DNA of 64,000 nucleotides from Porphyromonadaceae bacterium FC4 (lineage in GTDB: Bacteria > Bacteroidota > Bacteroidia > Bacteroidales > Porphyromonadaceae): positions 486,186 to 550,185 of the forward strand of contig LT635553.1 in assembly GCA_900120395.1 (NCBI GenBank), written 5' to 3'. The translations under genes were made by a program, and so were the position numbers. The notes beneath the pieces are model-generated. The model saw nothing but the letters and a program-made list of their open reading frames with translations, did not search any database and had not been told where the DNA came from. How positions within the stretch are numbered: position 1 is the stretch's first letter; the number at the start of each line of letters is the position of its first letter. Below are positions 44,249 through 52,936 of this stretch, piece after piece.

Positions 44249-44959
44249 TTATTGGGGTAGGAGGGTGGCGAAGGTCCGGCGGAGGTCTCGTGCAAGCTGC
44301 TCCAAGGAAATGCCTAGGGCAGCCGCCGCCCGTCTGTAGCTCGCGGGCAGTGAACCGGTCTCCTCGTCAGTCTCGAGTAAAAAGGCACTCGACCGAGGCG
44401 TTCCCTCCCAGGAGAACCGAGGAGAGAGACTGACAAAAAGACCCGCTTCCTGAAGCTGGCACAGCAGCATCGCCTTGCCCCTGAACCCGTGCACCCACCA
44501 AGGCGTATGGGGCGAGCGTCTTCGGTGCTCTGCCATCAGTAGATCCCAGTGCCCGACCATGTGAAAGACCACCGGCAGAGATAGTTCTTCTGCCAGATCC
44601 AACTGCCAAGAGACCAGCAGCGACTGCTCTCTTGGAGAAAGCGTTGACGAACGTTTGTCCCAACCCAGCTCGCCCAGAGCCAAAAGCGGAGCGGAGCATC
44701 GGTCCCGTTTCTCTATAACGACGGACCTGAGTAGCTCCGGACCTCCATCGAGGATCTCGGTCGCAGCGGGCGTGTCCATCGGATGAACGCCGGTGGTGTA
44801 GTAGTCTGCCCGAGGATGCGGAGACTCGTGTAGAAAAGTACTCTGTACGACGATGGTGTCTGTCCCCTGGTAGCTCGCACAGCCGCAGCTGTGCGTGTGA
44901 AAGTCGATCAGTCCGAGTCTCTCGTTTGTCTCAGTATGCTGATTCTTCTCCTCCTCCAT
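44249..44959 (-). CDS. TatD-family metal-dependent hydrolase (diverged)
   Basis: 236 residues. LIDFHTHS (about 17-24), GELGWDKR (about 97-104), VFHMVGH (about 129) and LLETDEE (about 195) follow the TatD metal-site order (HxH, E, H, H, D). The sequence is shorter and more diverged than typical TatD DNases, so the substrate may differ. Last gene of the ybeY operon, 13 bases after yidD. Confidence 0.82.
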   Translation of the reverse strand: MEEEKNQHTETNERLGLIDFHTHSCGCASYQGTDTIVVQSTFLHESPHPRADYYTTGVHPMDTPAATEILDGGPELLRSVVIEKRDRCSAPLLALGELGWDKRSSTLSPREQSLLVSWQLDLAEELSLPVVFHMVGHWDLLMAEHRRRSPHTPWWVHGFRGKAMLLCQLQEAGLFVSLSPRFSWEGTPRSSAFLLETDEETGSLPASYRRAAAALGISLEQLARDLRRTFATLLPQ

Positions 44960-44972
44960 GGTCTACGGATGC

Positions 44973-45206
44973 TCAAGGTACAGGGTCATAGCCGCTACCA
45001 CCCCAAGGATTACAGCGCAAGATACGCCATACGGCAAGCGCAAAGCCCTTGATCGGGCCATGCTTGCGCAGGGCTTCGATGGCATACTGGCTGCAGGTGG
45101 GAGTGAAGCGGCACGCAGGCGGGAAGAGGGGACTGATATACTTCTGGTAGCCCCGGATCGGTAGAATCAGCAGCCGAGATATGAGTGCGCCTATTTTACT
45201 CATCAT
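44973..45206 (-). CDS. yidD: Membrane protein insertion efficiency factor YidD
   Basis: 77 residues from MMSKIGALI; the open frame continues upstream, but that part is a translation of the rnpA repeat. [41 protein letters not shown] and [14 protein letters not shown] are family signatures. It helps insertion of membrane proteins together with YidC. The start lies inside the last codons of rnpA. Confidence 0.95.
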   Translation of the reverse strand: MMSKIGALISRLLILPIRGYQKYISPLFPPACRFTPTCSQYAIEALRKHGPIKGFALAVWRILRCNPWGGSGYDPVP

Positions 45207-45651
45207 CTTGCAGTCTCCTGAGAAGCTTGTCGCAGTCGCTTGAGGTGCTTGTTGCTGTCTCTTGAGAAGCTTCTTGCAGACGTTTGAGAAGCTTGTCGAG
45301 TGCACTCCGGGTACTCTTGAGCGCTTGGGGATAGGTGCAGACCTCATCGGAGAGGTAGATCATCCCGACCAGGAGTGTCCCCTTTTGCAAGGTGCGGACT
45401 TGGTCGACCAGCTCGTGTTTGTTGACCCTGTAGCACTCCCGGTAGAGTCGTTTGATGCGATTTCGTACTACCGCATGCTTGTGTAGACGCTTGGGGACGC
45501 TGATGAGGATCCGCACTGCGCTCTCCTCGGAGGGCAGAAGGGTATAGACCACACGGATCGGGTAGCTCACGAAGCTCTTTTTACCGGCAAAGAGGGTATT
45601 GATTTCCTCCTTGAGGTAGATTCGCTCTTGCTTAGCCAACCCATTGTGCAT
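45196..45651 (-). CDS. rnpA: Ribonuclease P protein component
   Basis: 151 residues, longer than the usual 115-130. The conserved RNA-binding block [24 protein letters not shown] (about 52-75; shown in part) fits RnpA, the protein subunit of RNase P that matures tRNA 5' ends. The extra C-terminal part (about 115-151) is encoded by a 22-bp minisatellite, giving LLKRLQ and LLRRLQ 22 residues apart. Overlaps yidD by 11 bases. Confidence 0.94.
   Translation of the reverse strand: MHNGLAKQERIYLKEEINTLFAGKKSFVSYPIRVVYTLLPSEESAVRILISVPKRLHKHAVVRNRIKRLYRECYRVNKHELVDQVRTLQKGTLLVGMIYLSDEVCTYPQALKSTRSALDKLLKRLQEASQETATSTSSDCDKLLRRLQDDE
45204..45300. repeat. 22-bp minisatellite at the rnpA-yidD junction
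   Basis: Four full units (45204, 45226, 45248, 45270) and a partial fifth, of consensus CTTGTTGCAGTCTCTTGAG plus AAG. As 22 is not a multiple of 3, successive units are read in different frames and the frame returns after three units. The array encodes the rnpA tail and ends at the yidD start codon. Confidence 0.9.
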
Positions 45652-45659
45652 GGTCTTGG

Positions 45660-46412
45660 TCAGTGCTTTTTGAGCGCAGCCTCGAGTGCTGCGGTCATGC
45701 TGGGAAACTGGGGTGTGGGTGCCATGATATCCACTCTCAGTCCTTGCTCCTCCATCGCCTGCTTGGTCCCCTCACCGAGGCACCCCATGAGCCGCTTGCC
45801 CTGCGCGAAGTCAGGATAGTTGTGAAAGAGTGAGTCCACACCATTGGGGCTGAAAAACAGGATCCCGTCAAAAGCATCCAGCTCCTCACGAGTAAAAGAA
45901 GTGTAGGTGGTACGAGTGATCACGTAGCGACTGTAGTCGATGCCTTCCTCGTCCAGGCGGGCAAAAAAGTCCTCCTTTTGTTGTCCCTCGGTCGTCGGTA
46001 TCAGGAAGCGCTCTTTTTTGCGCTTGATGATCAGGTCGATCAGTTCTTCTTGGTTCCCGTTATTCTCGGGGGTGTATACTTTTCGCTTGCGTACGGTGAT
46101 GAACTTCTGTAGGTAGCCCACGATCATCTCGGAGAGGCAGTAGTACTTGTAGCTGTCATCCAGCTCGATACGCATCTCTTTGAGCTGAGTAAAGAGATGG
46201 TCCGTCATCGTCCTAGAGGTGAGGACCAGTGCTGTAAAGTCATTTGGGTCGATCTTCTGGTCACGCAGTTCGCGTGTGGATACCGGCTCCAGAGAGAAAA
46301 GTGGACGAAAGGTCAGCTCGACCCCATATTTCTTTTCTAGATCGAAGTAGGGAGATCTGGGGGAAGAAGGCTTGGGCTGAGAAACGAGGATGCGTTTGAT
46401 GTCTTTTGGCAT
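45660..46412 (-). CDS. hemD: Uroporphyrinogen-III synthase
   Basis: 250 residues from MPKDIKRILVSQ; the open frame upstream overlaps the DUF4271 gene and lacks family character. ILVSQPKP at the start, FTALVLTSRTMTDHLF (about 88) and ILFFSPNGVDSLF (about 193) fit HemD-like proteins of Bacteroidetes. It closes the linear tetrapyrrole in heme, siroheme or cobalamin synthesis. No other tetrapyrrole genes are nearby. Confidence 0.87.
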   Translation of the reverse strand: MPKDIKRILVSQPKPSSPRSPYFDLEKKYGVELTFRPLFSLEPVSTRELRDQKIDPNDFTALVLTSRTMTDHLFTQLKEMRIELDDSYKYYCLSEMIVGYLQKFITVRKRKVYTPENNGNQEELIDLIIKRKKERFLIPTTEGQQKEDFFARLDEEGIDYSRYVITRTTYTSFTREELDAFDGILFFSPNGVDSLFHNYPDFAQGKRLMGCLGEGTKQAMEEQGLRVDIMAPTPQFPSMTAALEAALKKH

Positions 46413-46447
46413 TGGGCAAGCGTTGTTGTTATTGCTGTACACGAGCG

Positions 46448-47152
46448 CTACCGTCCCACTATGATATTGCCGAGAAAGAGAATGGGCAGCAGTTCGCACC
46501 CGCAAAGGTACCAAATAATATGGAAAGGGTGTCGCTTTACCCTGCTGATCACCGCCGTCCCCCGCCAGACAACCCATGCCCGATAAGCCAAGTAGAGCAG
46601 TCCTCCCACCACCGGTACTGCCTTGCTTCCGGGGAGAGTCAGAGCCAGCAGCAGAGGCAGGGCGAGTGTACCAAACCAGAGTGTCGAGAGGAGCAGATAG
46701 TTGAAGATCCACAGACGAAACTCGAAGCTCTCACCAAAAGAATAGGAGATCCAGATCTGGAGAAGTAAGCTGAGCAGATACAGTACCAGAACATACACCG
46801 AATAACGGGCTGCACCTGCCCAAAATAAAGACACGCTCGCGGCACCACCTGTGCTCTGTACATCGAGAAGCATGGCCAAAATACCCGCCAAGACAGACCC
46901 CAGCACGATACCGGCGAAGAGCGTCCATCCCCCGGGAGGGTGCTCTGAGATGCTGCGGATCGTGCCCGGTCGCAGAGTGATGAGCTGGAGTGCCTGCGAG
47001 CGTCCCTTTCGCCCGAGCGAGGAGTAGAGAGCGGCGCTGACTGCCAGTAGGATGATGAGCACCACGATGAGGCTGTCCCAGTAGTCCGGAGTAGAGACTA
47101 CGGTCGTTCCCTCGTATCGCTCGTCAAAGATGGGCCAAGTGAGTGTCCACAT
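46448..47152 (-). CDS. DUF4271 membrane protein
   Basis: 234 residues with about six hydrophobic segments (about 28-45, 75-97, 103-125, 145-165 and others). TPDYWDSLIVVLIIL near the N terminus matches the start of Bacteroidetes DUF4271 proteins, which usually precede hemD, as here (35-base gap). Function unknown. Confidence 0.83.
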   Translation of the reverse strand: MWTLTWPIFDERYEGTTVVSTPDYWDSLIVVLIILLAVSAALYSSLGRKGRSQALQLITLRPGTIRSISEHPPGGWTLFAGIVLGSVLAGILAMLLDVQSTGGAASVSLFWAGAARYSVYVLVLYLLSLLLQIWISYSFGESFEFRLWIFNYLLLSTLWFGTLALPLLLALTLPGSKAVPVVGGLLYLAYRAWVVWRGTAVISRVKRHPFHIIWYLCGCELLPILFLGNIIVGR

Positions 47153-47177
47153 GAGACCGGGATAGGTATTGGAGCGC

Positions 47178-47615
47178 TCACATCCAGAGGTCGTCCGGTA
47201 GCTTAGCGAGGGCTCTGTCTTCGGCGGCTCTCATCGCCGCCTCTTCTTCCGGAGTGCCATCATCGAGTCCGCACAGATGGAGGATGCCGTGGATCATCAC
47301 CCGCATCACCTCTGTGTGAAAGTCTGTCTCGTAGTCCTCTGCATTGATGCGGACCTGATCCACGCTAATGACAATGTCTGCAATAATGAGATCCCCCTGT
47401 GGCTGACCAAAAGTGATGATGTCCGTGTAGTAGTCGTGATCGAGGTACTTCCTATTGAAGTCCAGGATGGTTTCGTTATCACAAAACTGATACGCCACAT
47501 CAATCACCTCCATACCGTAGTCCCCGGCTACAGTACGTAGCCAGTTATTTACCTTGCGACGGCGAAAGTTGGGGACCTTGACGCCTTCTCCCTGACTGTA
47601 ATAACTAATTGCCAT
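47178..47615 (-). CDS. ybeY: Endoribonuclease YbeY
   Basis: 145 residues. It acts in rRNA maturation and ribosome quality control. The zinc site reads HGILHLCGLDDG: the first two His of HGxLHLxGxDH are kept, but the third position is Asp instead of His, as in other Bacteroidetes YbeY proteins in my knowledge. First gene of the ybeY-DUF4271-hemD-rnpA-yidD-tatD operon. Confidence 0.93.
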   Translation of the reverse strand: MAISYYSQGEGVKVPNFRRRKVNNWLRTVAGDYGMEVIDVAYQFCDNETILDFNRKYLDHDYYTDIITFGQPQGDLIIADIVISVDQVRINAEDYETDFHTEVMRVMIHGILHLCGLDDGTPEEEAAMRAAEDRALAKLPDDLWM

Positions 47616-47682
47616 ATACTCCCTATTCGATTATCCAATACTGCTCCAAAGTATAAGTGCATCAGGAGCACCTCGTTTTGCA

Positions 47683-47690
47683 CAAAGTTA
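47683..47690 (-). promoter_or_regulatory. -7 box for the ybeY operon
   Basis: TAACTTTG on the minus strand, about 70 bases before ybeY. No clear -33 box. Confidence 0.5.
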
Positions 47691-47773
47691 ACCTTTTTTC
47701 TGAGAATCCCACACCCGGGCATCGTCAGTTTGGAACAAGCGCATCCGGTGCTTCCAAGTGTCACGGCTTAGAA

Positions 47774-47946
47774 GAGACTGTTGCACGAAGGCGATCTGCT
47801 GCGTTGCTTTCGGAATTCGGCTTCGGTCACGTACGTGAGTACGCTCCCTTTAGCCTCATCCTCAGCGCCTTGCATCTCATCCTTCGTTCAAAGTCTCAGC
47901 ACATTTGCATCAAATGTGCGAGAATGGCACTTCGTGCAACATTCTC
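47774..47946. mobile_element. MITE-like element, 173 bp
   Basis: Terminal inverted repeats GAGACTGTTGCACGAAG (47774-47790) and its complement with one mismatch (47930-47946), flanked by a direct repeat TAGAA (47769-47773 and 47947-47951). Inside are further palindromes, for example GCACATTTG-CAT-CAAATGTGC (47899-47919). No transposase is encoded, so it would need one from a related insertion sequence. It abuts repeat copy 8. Confidence 0.88.
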
Positions 47947-47982
47947 TAGAAATGAGCTCCGGGAACTTGTCCTTTTATCTCG

Positions 47983-48122
47983 TTGATAAACAGATGAATA
48001 TGGGTGTCGTAAAAACAGGTGCCTGATCGATAAAAGTTTCCTACTGGAAACCTTTCGCTTCTATCCGTCAAATCGTTTTCTTTCCTACTGGAAACATTTC
48101 GCTACTATCCGTCAAATTTTTT
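47983..48122 (+). repeat. 44-bp double stem-loop repeat, copy 8 (full length)
   Basis: Left arm TTGATAAACAGATG (47983), cores TTTCCTACTGGAAA at 48037-48050 and 48081-48094, spacing 44, tails CTTCTATCCGT and CGCTACTATCCGT, T-run to 48122. It begins 32 bases after the MITE-like element's target duplication. Confidence 0.95.
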
Positions 48123-48137
48123 GGCCTGTCGGTCAGG

Positions 48138-48185
48138 CATGAGAGAGGGTGTGCAAAACCGTAGTCTTGCACACCCTCTCTCATG
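48138..48185 (-). terminator. Terminator of the rnr-ruvB-flippase-dpp7 operon
   Basis: 19-base arms (CATGAGAGAGGGTGTGCAA at 48138-48156 and its complement at 48167-48185) 19 bases after the dpp7 stop. Shares the GAGAGGGTGTG core with the sialidase terminator. No T-run follows on the minus strand. Confidence 0.7.
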
Positions 48186-48204
48186 GTCTGTACCGCAGAC
48201 TGGG

Positions 48205-50316
48205 TTAGTCGGCTATGGTCAGTTCGTTCATCAGGTTGGAGGCTTTGCCCCAGACGTCGATGAAGTAGAGGACGTAGCGGATGTCCACGCAGATGCAGCG
48301 CTGGAGGTCGGGCTCAAACTCGATGTCACCACTCATCGCCTCCCAGTTGCCGTCAAAGGCGAGTCCGATTAGGTCTCCGTCGCCATTGAATACTGGGCTG
48401 CCGGAGTTGCCACCGGTGATGTCGTTGTTGGAGATGAAGTTGACGTGGAGGTTGCCATCCTCGGGGTCTGCGTAGCGGCTGTAGCTCTCTTTGTCGGAGA
48501 GGAGCTGTAGGATCTCGGGCTGGACGGCGTACTCGTAGACATCGGGGTCTTGCTTCTCAAAGACGCCCCTCTGTGTGGTGTAGTAGTCGTACCAGGCAGC
48601 GTCGTAGGGGCTGTATCCGCCCACCTGTCCGTAGCTGAGGCGCATGGTGAAGTTGGCATCGCTGGGGAGGGCACGGTCGGGCCACATCTCCTGGAGTCCC
48701 CGGAAGAAGGCTCGGTCACCTTTCATATAGGGGAGCATATTGGCTTGGACCTCTGCCGCTTGTTCGCGGATAGCCGTGCCAAAGCTTTGTACCAGGATGA
48801 CTGCCGGGTCTGTGGGGTATGCCGCCTCGAGGGCGTCATAGTTTTCGAGAGCCTTGAGGAGTCGGTCTTGGGTGACGAAGACGGAGTTGTCGTAGAGGTA
48901 GTCGGCGTACTTCTCATAGTCTCCACCGAAGTCGCTGTCGATCTTTTGGTAGATGGAGGGTAGCGCATCGGGGGTGACGTTTTGCCTAGCTACGCGGAGC
49001 ATGACCGGTAGGGTGGCGCGTCCGACAGCCGTACTAAAGTCTTTGTAGAGCTTGCCGGCATCAAACGCCTTGATGTCCTGTGGCGGCATGGCGATGAGTG
49101 GGCGTAGCTCCATGCCGCTGAGAGCCTCGGAGAGGATGGTGATGTTGCGCTTGGCGCCTGCCATCTGCTCGAGAGGGATGCGCAGACTGTCGAGTACGAA
49201 TCCGTACTCAGCCTGCCGTGCGGGGTTGGCGTTGACCCACTCGGTGAACTCCCGCTCGATCTCCTGCTTGGCGGCAACGACGTTGAGGCGCTTGAGACCG
49301 CGGTTCATGCCGATGAAGTTTTTCCAGTAGTTGGAGCTGCGTGCGTACTTGGAGGCGTACTGTATGCGGGTGGCTTGGTCGTTTGCCATGTGGGCTTTCC
49401 AGACGTCCTGCTTGGCACCGCGGACGAGGATGGTGGGTTCGTTGGTGTTTTGGATGCGGTCGATGACACCCCATGAGCTGAGGTAGCGGCTGGTGCTGCC
49501 GGGGAAGCCGATGGTCATGGAGAAGTCCTTTTCCTTCACGCCCTTGAGTGAGATCTTGGCAAAGTGGCGCGGGGTGTAGGGCTTGTTGTCGGGAGCGTAG
49601 TCTGCGGGTTGGTTGTCCTTATCGGCGTAGACCCTGAAGACGCTGAAGTCGTTGGTGTGGCGCGGCCACATCCAGTTGTCGGAGTCGTGCCCAAACTTTC
49701 CTACCGAGCTGGGTGGGGCAAAGGCGAGGCGGACATCGGAAAAGACGTCGTAGATGACGAGGTAAAACTTGTTGTTGTTATAGAAAGGGTAGACCTGTGC
49801 ACTGAGGTGCTTGCGGTCTTGGTAGGGCTTTTCGATCTCCTCGATGGCTGCCATCTGTGCCTGGATGCGCTCCATCGTATTGGTGAGGCCTTCGGCAGCT
49901 GCCAGAACTTGATCCGTGACGTCCACAAACTCGCGGAGGTACTGCACCTGCAGCCCGGGGATGGGCAGCTCTTCGCTCTTTTGGTGCGAGATGAAACCGT
50001 CCTGCAGATAGTCGTGCTCCACGGTGCTCTGGCTCTGGATGGCTTCGTAGCCGCAGTGGTGGTTGGTGAAGATCAGACCTTCGTCGGACACGGTGATGCC
50101 GGTACAGCCACCACCAAAGATGACTACGGCGTTGGCGATGCCGGGGTCGTCGAGGTCAAAGAGCTTCGTGGGGTCGATGTTGAGCCCCATCGCTTTCATG
50201 CGTTCGATATTCTCCTTTTTGAGCTCGTTGATGAGCCACATGCCCTTGTCTGCACGTGCCATGGGTATCGCTAGGATACAGGCAAGGAGGGCGAAAGTGA
50301 GTCGTTTTAGTTTCAT
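48205..50316 (-). CDS. dpp7: S46-family dipeptidyl-peptidase, DPP7 type
   Basis: 703 residues from MKLKRLTFALL; a longer upstream frame overlaps the flippase gene and is rejected. Signal peptide about 1-22 and mature start ADKGMWL. The catalytic triad is visible: His in FTNHHCGY, Asp in DNWMWPRHTNDF, Ser in TGGNSGSPVF. FDGNWEAMSGD after the Ser has Gly where DPP11 has Arg, which points to the DPP7 preference for hydrophobic residues. It releases dipeptides from host peptides in the periplasm. Confidence 0.93.
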   Translation of the reverse strand: MKLKRLTFALLACILAIPMARADKGMWLINELKKENIERMKAMGLNIDPTKLFDLDDPGIANAVVIFGGGCTGITVSDEGLIFTNHHCGYEAIQSQSTVEHDYLQDGFISHQKSEELPIPGLQVQYLREFVDVTDQVLAAAEGLTNTMERIQAQMAAIEEIEKPYQDRKHLSAQVYPFYNNNKFYLVIYDVFSDVRLAFAPPSSVGKFGHDSDNWMWPRHTNDFSVFRVYADKDNQPADYAPDNKPYTPRHFAKISLKGVKEKDFSMTIGFPGSTSRYLSSWGVIDRIQNTNEPTILVRGAKQDVWKAHMANDQATRIQYASKYARSSNYWKNFIGMNRGLKRLNVVAAKQEIEREFTEWVNANPARQAEYGFVLDSLRIPLEQMAGAKRNITILSEALSGMELRPLIAMPPQDIKAFDAGKLYKDFSTAVGRATLPVMLRVARQNVTPDALPSIYQKIDSDFGGDYEKYADYLYDNSVFVTQDRLLKALENYDALEAAYPTDPAVILVQSFGTAIREQAAEVQANMLPYMKGDRAFFRGLQEMWPDRALPSDANFTMRLSYGQVGGYSPYDAAWYDYYTTQRGVFEKQDPDVYEYAVQPEILQLLSDKESYSRYADPEDGNLHVNFISNNDITGGNSGSPVFNGDGDLIGLAFDGNWEAMSGDIEFEPDLQRCICVDIRYVLYFIDVWGKASNLMNELTIAD

Positions 50317-50339
50317 AAAAAGGTGGTTGGTAAGTGAAT

Positions 50340-51839
50340 TTATGTATGCGATCTTATTTTTGCCAAAGCTTTCGACCAAGCCTGGGGAACCAGCAGGCTC
50401 CCTCCCAGGATGACTGCGGTAACCACGAGCCATAGGGTGCGCTTGAGGAGGAGCAGGGGTACGGTGTGTGCCGTCATGCCCATACCCACCTGGTAGACCA
50501 GTGCCGAGATGGTGAGGAAGAGGAGGATCCGCCAGGTGTCGTACTCAATAGGGTGGTAGATCCGCCCAAGTATGTAGGAGAGGAGGAGCATCACGCTGTT
50601 GCAGGTGACTGCCGCCCAAGCGCAGGCGATGATGCCGTAGCGGGGGACGCCCCAGACGATCATGCTCACGGTGATGATGAGACCAATGACGGAGAAGATG
50701 GCGCCGAAGTAGGTGCGGTCGCTGAGCTTGTACCAGATGGAGAGGTTGTAGTAGATGCCAAAGATGATCTCACTCAGCATCATGTAGGGTACGATGATGA
50801 GCCCCGAGTAGTAGTCCGGGCGGACGATGTGCTTGAAGAGATCCATCCAAAACATGACGAAGAGGAAGATCACCACCGCAAAAAAGACAAAGCCGTTCAT
50901 GGCTACACGGTAGGCGGTGGGGGCGTCCTTCGCCTTCATCTTGGAGAAGACAAAGGGATCGTAAGCAAAGCGAAAAGCCTGCAGGAACATCACCATCACC
51001 ACGGATATCTTTAGGTTGCCGCCGAAGAGCCCGACCATGCTCATCCCCTCCTCAGGCGTGCTAAAGAGCTTGGGGATGAGAATCTGCCCTGCCATCTTAT
51101 TGAAGTTGCCGGCAAGCCCGAGCAGTACGAGTGGGGCACAGTAGTAGGTGAGGCGGCGCACCAGGGCGCGATCGAAGCGTGCCTGTAGTGCCGGTCGGAA
51201 TACCGGTGCCATCGCCAGTGCCTCGATGCCGGAGGCGAGAAGGTTGGAGACAAAGATATAGCCGACGCCGTACCCCGGGGTGTAGAGCCAAGAGGGCAGG
51301 GTATAGCCTTGCTTCGTCAGGTAGGGAAAGAGGACGAGGAAGATGAGGTTGAACAGGATGTTGAGCCCGACGAATAGGAACTTGTAGAAGGAGAAACGGA
51401 GCGGCCTCTTCTCGTACCTCAGGTAGGCAAAGGGCAGGGACATCAGAGCGTCGAGGCTGACAATCACGATGAATATGGCTACAAATTCACTGTTTCCGGG
51501 GTGTCCGATGAATGCCGCAATGTCGCCTACGAAAACCATCCCTACAATCATGAAGGCAGCTACAGCGATCGACAAGATCCGCAGGCAGGTGCTGTAGACG
51601 CGGTTGGGCTCATCCTCGGTGCTCATGAAGCGGAACAACCCGGTCTCCAGCCCCAGTGTCAGCACCACCAGTACCACGCTCACCCAGGCGTAGAGGTTGG
51701 TGACGATGCCGTACTCCGCAGTATCTGCCAGCACACGTATATAGAACGGCGCCAGCAGCCAGTTGAGGAATTTGCTGACGATATTGGTCAAGCCGTAGAT
51801 GACTGTGTCCTTTGCCAGTCCCTTGATACCACTAGCCAT
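50340..51839 (-). CDS. Polysaccharide/lipid-linked oligosaccharide flippase (Wzx-like)
   Basis: 499 residues with about 14 membrane helices. The N-terminal LAKDTVIYGLTNIVSKFLNW is typical of the polysaccharide transporter branch of the MOP superfamily. It would flip a lipid-linked glycan across the inner membrane. It lies 11 bases after ruvB and 23 before dpp7, away from any glycosyltransferase cluster. Confidence 0.88.
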   Translation of the reverse strand: MASGIKGLAKDTVIYGLTNIVSKFLNWLLAPFYIRVLADTAEYGIVTNLYAWVSVVLVVLTLGLETGLFRFMSTEDEPNRVYSTCLRILSIAVAAFMIVGMVFVGDIAAFIGHPGNSEFVAIFIVIVSLDALMSLPFAYLRYEKRPLRFSFYKFLFVGLNILFNLIFLVLFPYLTKQGYTLPSWLYTPGYGVGYIFVSNLLASGIEALAMAPVFRPALQARFDRALVRRLTYYCAPLVLLGLAGNFNKMAGQILIPKLFSTPEEGMSMVGLFGGNLKISVVMVMFLQAFRFAYDPFVFSKMKAKDAPTAYRVAMNGFVFFAVVIFLFVMFWMDLFKHIVRPDYYSGLIIVPYMMLSEIIFGIYYNLSIWYKLSDRTYFGAIFSVIGLIITVSMIVWGVPRYGIIACAWAAVTCNSVMLLLSYILGRIYHPIEYDTWRILLFLTISALVYQVGMGMTAHTVPLLLLKRTLWLVVTAVILGGSLLVPQAWSKALAKIRSHT

Positions 51840-51850
51840 GAGTCTCGTCT

Positions 51851-52936
51851 CTATAGATCGTCCTCAAAAAGCCCCTGGGGACGCATGAGTTCGTCCCTAC
51901 CAAAGTGGCGGTAAGCCTGGGAGGTAACCTCTCGTCCCCGTGGTGTACGCTTCAGGAATCCCTCCTTGATCAAGAATGGCTCGTACACATCCTCCACGGT
52001 GCCGGCATCCTCTCCGATGGCTGTCGCAATGGTGCTGAGCCCTACCGGACCACCGGCAAACTTGTCCATGATAGCCAGCAAGAGCTTGTGGTCGATCTGA
52101 TCGAGTCCGTGCCGATCGATATTGAGCGCCTCGAGTGCGTAGCAGGCGATCTCTTTGTTGATCCGTCCCGTCCCCTTTACTTGAGCGAAGTCGCGCACTC
52201 GACGGAGTAGGGCATTCGCAATACGCGGGGTACAGCGACTCCGCTGAGCAATCTCGTAGGCAGCGTCCGCATCACAGTCGATGCCGAGGATGCGTGCACT
52301 GCGGAGCACGATTTTCTGCAGGGTCTCGATGTCGTAGTACTCCAGGTGCATGTTGATCCCAAACCGTGCTCTTAGCGGTGCGGTGAGGAGTCCGCTGCGT
52401 GTCGTCGCACCGATGAGGGTAAAGGGCTCCAGCTCGATCTGAATGCTTCGCGCCCCCGGCCCCTTGTCGATCATGATGTCGATGCGGTAGTCCTCCATGG
52501 CTGAGTAGAGGTACTCCTCCACTACCGGGGGCATGCGGTGTATCTCGTCGATAAAGAGGACATCGTTTTTCTCCAGCGAGGTGAGTACTCCGGCGAGGTC
52601 TCCTGCCTTGTCGAGCACCGGTCCAGAGGTGACCTTGATGCCGACCCCCAGTTCGTTGGCGATGATCTGGCTTAGGGTCGTCTTGCCCAGCCCGGGTGGT
52701 CCGTGGAGCAGGACGTGGTCGAGAGCCTCTCCCCGGAGCTTAGCTGCTTGTACAAAGACCTCCAGGTTGGCGACCACCGAGTCCTGTCCCTGAAAGGAGT
52801 CAAAGGAGAGAGGTCTCAGCAGGCTGTCCGTGTCATCCTTGATGCCGGGGCTGCCCTTTTGCTTGAGCTCGCCGCCCTCTACTCCTCGGATATCAAACTC
52901 CTCCAGACCATCTATGATTCGGTCGTCATCTCTCAT
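51851..52936 (-). CDS. ruvB: Holliday junction branch-migration helicase RuvB
   Basis: 361 residues. Walker [11 protein letters not shown] (about 79-88), Walker B LFIDEIHR (about 127-134), [18 protein letters not shown] (about 177-194) and the C-terminal winged helix with QGFLxRTPRGR-like [11 protein letters not shown]. It drives Holliday junction migration with RuvA. The start overlaps the rnr end by 4 bases. Confidence 0.97.
   Translation of the reverse strand: MRDDDRIIDGLEEFDIRGVEGGELKQKGSPGIKDDTDSLLRPLSFDSFQGQDSVVANLEVFVQAAKLRGEALDHVLLHGPPGLGKTTLSQIIANELGVGIKVTSGPVLDKAGDLAGVLTSLEKNDVLFIDEIHRMPPVVEEYLYSAMEDYRIDIMIDKGPGARSIQIELEPFTLIGATTRSGLLTAPLRARFGINMHLEYYDIETLQKIVLRSARILGIDCDADAAYEIAQRSRCTPRIANALLRRVRDFAQVKGTGRINKEIACYALEALNIDRHGLDQIDHKLLLAIMDKFAGGPVGLSTIATAIGEDAGTVEDVYEPFLIKEGFLKRTPRGREVTSQAYRHFGRDELMRPQGLFEDDL

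Noticed and set aside
44973-45347. Longer 124-residue form of YidD
   Set aside because: The extra N-terminal residues are the 22-bp minisatellite read in another frame; family members begin near [10 protein letters not shown].
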